Shown in pieces: positions 57,515 through 64,000 of a stretch of 64,000 bases of DNA. This DNA is from Caenorhabditis remanei (taxonomy: Eukaryota > Nematoda > Chromadorea > Rhabditida > Rhabditidae). The translations under genes were made by a program, and so were the position numbers. Under the pieces are notes generated by a model. It did no database searches. It was given only the letters and a program-made list of their open reading frames with translations, and was not told the origin of the DNA. Location of the stretch: the NCBI RefSeq assembly GCF_010183535.1, contig NC_071329.1, positions 17,312,879-17,376,878 of the forward strand, written 5' to 3'. The first letter of the stretch is position 1, and every line of letters starts with the position of its first letter.

Positions 57515-58377
57515 TTAAAAAACGGGAAGCGCGCCAGCTATGTCTGTTGTGCGCATTATCACTTTGAAGGACTGTGGAATATAACAATTAAATTTTTCGG
57601 CAAGGAAACGGGTGATTCGTTTTTCGAGAAATTTAATGAAAGTTTTGTTACATCGGGCGTGGGAAATGGTGGCGAATTTCGTCAGAGTGTTGTCGTGAAT
57701 GGAGAAACGGAAATAGGTCGCGTCGTGGGCCAATGGCACTGAAAATTTGAATATTTTGAGATAGAAAAAGAATTTTGACAAGAATTTCGACAAGAAACTC
57801 ACTGAAATGAATATCAAAAACTGATTTATATTGATTGACGAGAGTTAGAGCATCAGTGGAGTGGAATACTTCTCCCCAGTGTTTCGAATTGAACCGAATG
57901 ACGATCATTGGCTGAAATTCAGAATTTGGAGCTTGAAAATAATAAAAAATCGGTCTGACCCTTCCGAGACAGGCGATTTTCTGATTCAGCTCTTTCTCAC
58001 TATTGATAACTGACAGCTTTGGTTTATTTGCCTCGATAATCGACAATTTTTCATCACATTTTTCGACTAAATAATACAATTCGTAGAACTTTGCATCGTT
58101 TTTAATTTCTTCCAACTCCTCCTCTGAATCGGGAAGATCTATATCGCTCCCATAGCGAATGAAGCTTAAAATGAGTTCGAAATGTTTTGGAGAGCGATCG
58201 GCGAACACGAGATAAGCGGCATTCATCTGAAAAAACAATATAATTTTAAATTCAGCAAAAGAATCGTAAAAATACATTTTCAGCCACACGTGCGAGTAGA
58301 CTTCCTTGCGCTTTTACAGTCAATGTCATTCTCGCGGTTCTGAAGATGGTGCCGCCGATATCCAATTGCACTGTCAT
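57515..58377 (-). CDS. BTB/POZ (KCTD-type T1) domain protein, copy 2
   Basis: 233 aa from exons 58377-58276, 58226-57960, 57911-57803 and 57738-57515. The start is MTVQLDIGGTIFRTARMTL, then FADRSPKHFELILSFIRYG and LPDSEEELEEIKNDAKFYEL, a T1/BTB fold. Exons 2 and 3 have exactly the same lengths (267 and 109 nt) as in the neighbour at 53283, so the two are tandem paralogues. The shared C-terminal part (VIRFNSKHWGEVFHSTDALT, FRFSIHDNTLTKFATIS) may bind substrate. The third intron is 64 nt and has a normal GTGAGT donor. Compact introns here contrast with the repeat-filled copy 1, so this is likely closer to the ancestral form. Confidence 0.82.
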
Positions 58378-59414
58378 CGCTTGCTGAAAATTCAGTCTTA
58401 AATTTTGGCGATAATTTTCTAGTTTATTTTATGCTGAATGATTAAAAGCGCACTTTTCACAATTCTCGAACAAAAAAACACAAAAAATCAACCGGAAAAG
58501 TAACATTTTTGTTTTCAAAAATCTGAAAGAATTTAAGCATTCCTGCTCGTAAAATTAAATGCATTGTACGCAACTCTAATTGCCACGTCACAAATGCGTA
58601 CTTTGCATTTTATTTGACGTCCAAAGAGTATGGTAGTTTGCCAAGTCATGCTGAAATTTTGTGCCGTTATTTCCGGGATTTTCAGCTGATTTTATCGATT
58701 TTTCAATCGAAATTTTGTTATTTTAATAAATTTTTATCAATTTGTCAGCGATTATTTACTAATTTCATGTGAAAAGTGCCAAAATAGACATGAAACCGTC
58801 AATTTTTGCTATTTTTCTTTTTTGTTTCAAAAAATACAAAAATTGTTCAATTTTCAGGTAAAAATTAAAACAACAAATGAGGAAGTCACCGCTGGAAACT
58901 GGAGATTCGCAAATAGATGACAATTCTTGGATTCTAGAATTCTGAATTAATTCTTATGCTGAAAATTCTTAGTTTCAAAAAAAAATCCCGATCTCGCCAT
59001 ACCGGATTATCATCAAATTCAGCCCATGTGATCAAAATTCGATGGAATGTGAAAATAATAGTGTAATGTGATTTTCCGGTTAGTTTTTATGCGTAAAAAT
59101 TCAAAAATTTTCCAATTTTTCAGACAAAAAAGGTGCTGGAGTTATCGATCGATCGCCGCAATGTGATTTTAGTGATGAAAATTTGACGGCACGATCGCGA
59201 GAATTAAAATCTGAAATTTATTGAAATCGATGACTGACAAGTTCAAATTATACCAGCAGAGCAGACCTGCATCTAGCAAGTCTGAAGTGTTTTTAGGGTA
59301 GATCAAACAATAATCAATCTTTGGATCTTTGTGATCTACATACTGGCGGCAGAAGAGTAAATCATCTCTACTTTTCCCGATTTTCTTCTCATTCACTCCC
59401 CATCTTTCCCCAAA
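58378..59414. other. Intergenic between BTB copy 2 and the RNase H relic
   Basis: No gene confirmed. A short open stretch at about 59120-59222 (DKKGAGVIDRSPQCDF ...) follows an acceptor-like TTTTTCAG but joins nothing recognisable. Confidence 0.4.
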
Positions 59415-60047
59415 ATGACTGTATTCCGAGCTGCTCACTCGTTAAAAAAAGCAGTTCACTATTCTCTTTTACTCCCAAAAACCCCTCTCCTGACCACCCG
59501 CCGACACGCTATTGCATACACAGATGGATCGTGTTTTAACCCTGGCAGGAGGAACGCAAAAGCTGGATTTGGTGTTTTTTGGTACGATGGTGAGTGGCGT
59601 GACTAGAATTTTAATAATTTAAAAATAATTATTCTTCTTCAGGTTGCGAGTACAATTGTTGTGGAAAAGTGACTGGAATACAAGATAATAACCGCGCGGA
59701 GCTTTGTGCAGCTTGTAGAGCTATTAGAATGGTAAAATTTTCAATTCATTTCGATAATTAAATGATTATATTTTACAGGCGTACAACCTCAAGGAAACCG
59801 AGATCACAATCAAAACTGATTCGCCATTTGTGATATATGCACTGGAAACGCCGAAAGATGGCCGGGGGTAAGTTTCTTTATCCATTTTTTCTCATTATCG
59901 ATAAATGAGGAGGCACACAAGTTGGCTCAAAGTGGAGCAAATCTTTGTGGAGAGGAAGAACTTGAAATTTCGACGCCCGACTCATCATTGATCAATCAGA
60001 ACGTCACGGGATCATCAAAATCGATCAATAATAACAGAGAAATTTAG
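59415..60047 (+). pseudogene. RNase H1-like gene lacking its C-terminal catalytic loop
   Basis: Exons 59415-59589, 59643-59731 and 59779-59867 splice in frame and carry three of the four RNase H1 metal ligands in context: Asp in AIAYTDGSC, Glu in NNRAELCAA and Asp in TIKTDSPFV. The normal following 40-50 residues (basic region, H-S-G loop) are absent. After a GTAAGT donor or an immediate TAA, a piece NEEAHKLAQSGANLC (59904 on) resembles the family's final helix, but with His where the fourth Asp should be. The joint is out of frame with the best acceptor. Likely an inactive, internally deleted copy. The N-terminal 28 residues (VFRAAHSLKKAVHYSLLL) could be a mitochondrial leader. Confidence 0.6.
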
Positions 60048-60188
60048 ATACCTTGTTGTGTTTTAGTGTATTTTTCACCTGTTCCCACTCTCTATTTGTA
60101 CGTTTTCCGATTCTCAGCCGGGCATTAGATGCCTCGCTGAAATTATTGCTTTCCTCATTATTTTCTCAGAAAAATGTTATTCAAAGTT

Positions 60189-61065
60189 TCATTTTGAATC
60201 CAGCGATTTCTTAGTCTCGCTTTCCTGTCCACCGTAGATCACTTCATAAGGTTCCTCTCCATTGTAATCTGGTTTGACTTTGCTCATCCTCCAGAAAATA
60301 TAAATAACGACTGAAGAAGCAAGAAGATGAAGTGGAATAGTCAGGTGTGGATTACATAGGTGTCTGAAATTAATTCTTTAATAAAAATGGCTTCTAGAAC
60401 CAAATTCACAATAAGTCCCCAAACTCACATTTTAGAGTTCTGTGAATGAATTCAGCATTTTGTTTATAGGTAATAATCCATGGGTTGAGCACATATACCG
60501 CAGTGAATACGGTAATTGCACACTGAAATTAAACATGCAATTCAAAATAATCAAAACTGTGAAAATCCTCACACAGCCTCTAACAAGATTAATGCTATAG
60601 CTTTTTGAATCAGCTGCAGCTAATAACAGGACGTAAAAGAAAAATTGAAGAAATATAAAAGAAAAATAAATAAATATAAAAAGGGCTTCTATTTTGTCCC
60701 ATTCGTATTCTCTGATCCATCCAATACCAAGCAACAATCTGAAATCAAGTGGTCATCAATTAAAATGCTAGAAATAAATCATACATCTCAAAACCAAATG
60801 TAAGATCCTGGGTTACAATTGTAGCCGCAATAAATAGAGCCAATCCTCCGAGCAATCTCTGAAAATTGAATAACTGACAGAACTATTAACACCACAGTGT
60901 TCTTTCAACAACGCTCTACTGAAGCTCAAAGAAATAAGCTGGGAAATTAAGAGATTCAGAGAAAAAGAGAATGGGCATTTCGGTGGAGCGCGGTTGTAAG
61001 AACTGCCGAGCTGATACCTCATTTTCGATTCCAAATGATTTTTTGTAGTAAGCTTTATGCGACAT
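60189..61065 (-). CDS. Four-pass membrane protein, copy 1 (unknown family)
   Basis: About 186 aa from exons 61065-61018, 60858-60785, 60738-60573, 60522-60425 and 60363-60189. Hydrophobic segments are GGLALFIAATIV, FIFIYFSFIFLQFFFYVLLL, AITVFTAVYVLNPWII and IPLHLLASSVVIYIFW, so probably four membrane passes with a short polar N-terminus and a charged tail (EVIYGGQESETKK). Lengths of exons 1-3 match the paralogue at 62961 exactly. The fourth junction is uncertain: the homologous GTGAGT donor (after 60429) would put the last exon out of frame; a weaker GTTTGG donor (after 60425) keeps it open. A one-base frameshift is the alternative. Function not recognised. Confidence 0.6.
60888..61013. repeat. 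GCGCTCTACC palindromic element in membrane-protein intron
   Basis: Arms TTTCAACAACGCTCTACTG and GGTGGAGCGCGGTTGTAAG, in the first intron of the gene at 60189. Confidence 0.7.
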
Positions 61066-61453
61066 ATTGAAAACGTGGCTTTGAGAAAAAGAAATACCGA
61101 ACGGGTTAGCGGAAAAATCGAAAAAGGAAAATTGACCTGTACGGAAATGGGAAGGTCACGGAGAAAAATAATTGAAAACATTTTTCGATTATTGCCGTCT
61201 ATTCTAAAAATCGCTTCAATTCCTGTCCTCCTGACTCAAAATGAGCTTTGGTGGAAGAGTTTTTCCACGCGGTCGTGCAGTGTGAGTCTCCCGGGAAACA
61301 TTTCCCGGGAAATGCTGTTTCGGGAAATTTCCCGGGAAATTTTTACCGAAAATTTCCCGGTAAAGTTCCGGGAAGCTCCCGAATTTCCCGGGAAATTTTC
61401 GGGAAGTTCGGGAAATCCGGGATTTTTTCGGGAAATTACTGAGAACTACTTTG

Positions 61454-61910
61454 GGTACCAACCTGACAAACGGGGTTCGATCTCAACTATCTTTTTCTGA
61501 AATTTTATCATCAGAATATATTTTTAAATAGGAATTGAATGAATGCAAGGCTGTGGCCGGCCGCGAGAAGAAAAAAATGAAAAAGCCGCGGCTTTTTTTC
61601 AAAGTTGCAAAACTTTGTCGTTTTTGAAAAAAGTTTTGCTGGTTTTTTGTTTTCTGGTACCAATCTGACAACCGGGGTTCGATCCCCACTCGTGCCAAAA
61701 CTTTTTTGTTTTTTGTTTTTGACATTTTGGTACCAATCTGACAACCGGGGTTCGATCCCCACTCGTGCCAAAACTTTTTTGTTTTTTGTTTTTGACATTT
61801 TGGTACCAATCTGACAACCGGGGTTCGATCCCCACTCGTGCCAAAACTTTTTTGTTTTTTGTTTTTGACATTTTGGTACCAATCTGACAATCATGGTTCG
61901 ACCCCACTGG
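61454..61910 (+). repeat. Left tandem array of B-box/T-arm-like units
   Basis: One partial and about 3.5 full units of about 76 bp, each GGTACCAATCTGACAACCG, then GGGGTTCGATCCCC, then ACTCGTGCCAAAACTTTTTT. GGTTCGATCC (61676, 61749, 61822) matches the Pol III B-box/tRNA T-loop consensus GGTTCGANNCC. A fourth, GGTTCGACCC, is at 61895. The T-runs would act as Pol III terminators. No A-box is present. Confidence 0.7.
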
Positions 61911-62089
61911 TGTCAAAGCTATTTTTCGTTTCATTTTTGGTTTTTGGTAAAAATCTGAAGACCAAAGTTGCTTTTTCGGAGAACGACTGTTCTGAAAATA
62001 GACACTTTTAATCTAAAAATGTTTTTTTTTGTTCTGAAATGGTTTCAGAATGGTACCAAAAATCAAGAAATGAAATGAAAAAAGGTTTG

Positions 62090-62490
62090 ACACCGGAGGG
62101 GTCGAACCCTGGTGATCAGATTGTTACCAAACAGTCAAAAACAAAAAACAAAAAAGTTTTGGCACGAGTGGGGATCGAACCCCGGTTGTTAGATTGGTAC
62201 CAAAAAGTCAAAAACAAAAAACAAAAACGTTTTGGCACGAGTGGGGATCGAACCCCGGTTGTTAGATTGGTACCAAAAAGTCAAAAACAAAAAACAAAAA
62301 AGTTTTGGCACGAGTGGGGGTCGAACCCTGGTTGTCAGATTGGTACCAAAATGTCAAAAACAAAAAACAAAAACGTTTTGGCACGAGTGGGGATCGAACC
62401 CCGGTTGTTAGATTGGTACCAAAAAGTCAAAAACAAAAAACAAAAAAGTTTTGGCACGAGTGGGGGTCGAACCCTGGTTGTCAGATTGGT
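62090..62490 (-). repeat. Right, inverted tandem array of B-box/T-arm-like units
   Basis: Six units in the opposite orientation to 61454-61910. B-box-like sequences read on the minus strand at about 62099, 62172, 62245, 62318, 62391 and 62464, alternating GGTTCGATCC and GGTTCGACCC. The two arrays can pair into a long, bulged stem. Confidence 0.7.
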
Positions 62491-62960
62491 ACATAAGTGA
62501 AATTTCCCGGGAATTTCCCGGGAAGTTTACTTCCCGGAACTATAAATTTCGGGAAATTTCCCGGGAAATTTTTACCGAAAATTTCCCGGTAATTTCCCGG
62601 GAAGTAACCGGGAAATTTCCCGGGAATTTCCCGGGAAGCTATCGGGAAATTTTTTACCGAAAATTTCCCGGGAAATTCTCGGGAAATTTCCCGGGAAACT
62701 TCCCGGGAAATTTCCCGAATCGTCCCGGGAGCCTCACACTGCGGTCGTGTAGTCCTCTCGGACAAGATTTCTGTTCAATTCCTCGTTTTCCAAGAATTTC
62801 AGCAAGAACCTTGTCCGAGAGGACTACACGGCAGCTCGTAAAAAAAGCTTATTTTGAGTCAGGAGAACGCGATTTTTAGGATATTCGTCAATAATAAAAG
62901 TTTCTAAGAATTGTCTGCAATCCTCATTTCAAAAATTGTTCATTTAATCAATTAAATCAA

Positions 62961-63826
62961 TTAAAATGTCTCCATCAATTTCTTGTTAGCATCTTCCTCT
63001 TCTTGTTTAACCATTGTATTGTCGTAAAGATGTTGAATTCTAGCTGCTTTCAGAAGAATACAACAAGCAAATATTGAGTTGAGCAAGAAGATGGGGAATG
63101 AGATGGATTGAATCATTAAGGTGTCTGGAAAATGGAATTGAATTACAATTATTTTTGTGAAAACTCACATTTCATTACCATCTGAGCAAGCTCCGCCTCT
63201 TTTTTAATTGAATCAATTAACGGGTTGTAAAGATAAAACGCAGTGAATATTGTGAGTGATCCCTGAAATAGAAATCGCGCTCTACCGAAACCGATTGAGA
63301 CTCAGAAAAAAAGAGACAAAGGGCATTTCGGTAGAGCGCAGTTGTAATAACTCACAATCGACCAAACTAAGTTTTTGTACTTCTGTGGTGGAACGATACT
63401 ACCAGTTAACATCAGAATAGCAATCACGAATTGCAAAACGAAAAATCCCAACAAATGAAAGAAAACCAAGTAGTCACTACTCTTTTCAATCGGTGGGACA
63501 CCGAAATTCAGCGCTGACGTGCTGAAATTTAAAATTTTAAAATTTCAGAGCAAACTAGATTCTTACAGCTCGACAACGAGAGAAATTGTGGGAATGATTA
63601 TAATGAGCAATCCGATTGAATAGAACTTCTCAAACCATGTCTGGAAATTTGAGTGCATTGAATATTCAATAGTTCTTACAACTGCGCTCCACCGAACTAC
63701 CCTTGAGAAATGTCTCTTTTTCTCTGCGTCTCTCAATTTCGCTCACAATTCGGTAGAGCGCTATTGTAAAGAACTAACCTCATTTTTGATTCCAAACGTT
63801 TTTTGATGAATCGCTTTGGATGACAT
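62961..63826 (-). CDS. Four-pass membrane protein, copy 2 (unknown family)
   Basis: 181 aa from exons 63826-63779, 63640-63567, 63521-63356, 63262-63169 and 63124-62961, all phases consistent. It starts MSSKAIHQKTFGIKNE (copy 1: MSHKAYYKKSFGIENE). Likely membrane helices are YSIGLLIIIIPTISLVV, YLVFFHLLGFFVLQFVIAIL, SLTIFTAFYLYNPLI and MIQSISFPIFLLNSIFACC, followed by a charged tail. Same five-exon plan as the gene at 60189. Topology (short N-tail, four helices, charged C-tail) is tetraspan-like but lacks tetraspanin or claudin motifs. Family not recognised. Confidence 0.75.
63274..63352. repeat. GCGCTCTACC palindromic element in intron (short)
   Basis: ATCGCGCTCTACCGAAACC and GGTAGAGCGCAGTTGTAAT arms, in the third intron of the membrane-protein gene. 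Confidence 0.7.
63672..63776. repeat. GCGCTCTACC palindromic element in intron 1 of copy 2
   Basis: Same relative position (first intron) as the element at 60888-61013 in the paralogue, so the insertion may predate the gene duplication. Confidence 0.65.
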
Positions 63827-64000
63827 TTCGAGATATTTGAATCAGGGAATGGTAGAATGCGGCACGTGGAATCGAAAAGGAGAACACGCGAATTTAAAAA
63901 AATGTTGAAAATGAGGACGGGGTTAAATTTTGTGGCATACAGTAATATTTGCATTCGTAGGGTCATAGAAAGTCCATGTGGAGCATCTGCGCTACATTCA

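Larger units (their letters stand above)
61278..62741. mobile_element. Nested hAT-type foldback element with perfect 8-bp duplication
   Basis: 1464 bp, ends CAGTGTGAGTCTCCCGGGA and its near reverse complement, flanked by CGGTCGTG on both sides (61270-61277, 62742-62749), the CAGTG/8-bp signature of hAT elements. From each end inward are an array of GGGAAATTTCCC palindromes (61290-61437, 62500-62735) and then an array of B-box-like 76-bp units (see separate entries). The centre (61910-62090) is unique. Inserted in a GTGTAGTCC-type MITE, so it is younger than that host. Confidence 0.75.
61200..62882. mobile_element. GTGTAGTCCTCTCGG foldback MITE, split by a nested insertion
   Basis: Left arm TCCTGACTCAAAATGAGCTT and right arm AAGCTTATTTTGAGTCAGGA are the element's inverted ends. 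Two GTAGTCCTCTCGGACAAG / CTTGTCCGAGAGGACTAC arms sit to the right. Its left half stops at 61277 and resumes at 62742, where a 1464-bp element is inserted. Confidence 0.7.

Noticed and set aside
59120..59222. Short open stretch after TTTTTCAG with DRSP as in the BTB genes
   Set aside because: Only four residues match, no upstream exon or following donor; likely chance.
59169..59438. 89-codon minus-strand ORF overlapping the RNase H start
   Set aside because: Overlaps the first RNase H exon in antisense, no signal peptide or known motif.
61655..62490. CRISPR-like regular array
   Set aside because: Units are whole tandem repeats with no unique spacers, in a eukaryotic transposon with hAT-type flanks.
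61483..62500. Overlapping ORFs of 111-153 codons on both strands
   Set aside because: They are read-throughs of the 76-bp B-box repeat units: the same phrases recur in shifted frames.

Overview
This is a stretch of nematode nuclear DNA, almost certainly from the genus Caenorhabditis (C. elegans or a very close relative) and typical of a gene-family-rich autosomal arm. The reasons are: AT-rich DNA; many introns of 40-60 nt bounded by GTRAGT and TTTTCAG; nematode-expanded families (srz chemoreceptors, F-box/FTH, DUF3557, DUF281-like secreted proteins, KCTD-like BTB proteins, supplementary nuclear receptors); and a very dense load of short palindromic and MITE-like repeats. Gene families are named from remembered motifs, not from a search, and all exon models were spliced by eye.

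Layout. 1-12 kb is a serpentine-receptor (srz) cluster: three intact genes (594-1806, 6418-7715, 10291-12009, all +), a convergent inverted pair of broken copies (2655-4022 + and 4920-6191 -), and an orphan srz promoter near 8.1 kb. Each srz 5' region carries CAGGTG/CACCTG E-boxes. 12.4-13.2 kb holds inverted leftovers of two other genes: exon 1 of a DUF281-like secreted protein and the 5' end of a C-type lectin. 13.9-16.2 kb (-) is an MRG/chromo-barrel gene and 17.0-18.2 kb (-) an F-box/FTH gene. 18.2-22.9 kb is mostly mobile DNA (PIF/Harbinger-like foldback, hAT MITE, SINE-like piece, hairpin-rich repeat) around a broken DUF281-like gene. 23-28.4 kb is a cluster of small secreted Cys-rich genes (one two-domain gene on -, two intact genes and one 3' fragment on +). 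28.6-33.6 kb holds two DUF3557 genes, one frameshifted. 35.7-39.8 kb is a nuclear hormone receptor with two DNA-binding domains. 41-53 kb is a family of C2H2 zinc-finger genes, five copies, four of them created by a nearly identical 5.4-kb tandem duplication. 53.3-58.4 kb (-) holds two BTB paralogues with identical exon layout. 59.4-60.0 kb is a decayed RNase H-like gene. 60.2-63.8 kb (-) holds two paralogous four-pass membrane proteins separated by a nested transposon that carries inverted arrays of Pol III B-box-like motifs.

There are no operons in the bacterial sense. The genes are local tandem or inverted duplicates with chemosensory (srz), secreted/defence-like (DUF281, C-type lectin) and regulatory (NHR, C2H2, MRG, F-box, BTB) roles. 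The most striking items are the double-DBD nuclear receptor, the nested hAT/B-box foldback element, the E-box-bearing srz promoters placed back to back with other gene families, and the very recent 5.4-kb duplication.
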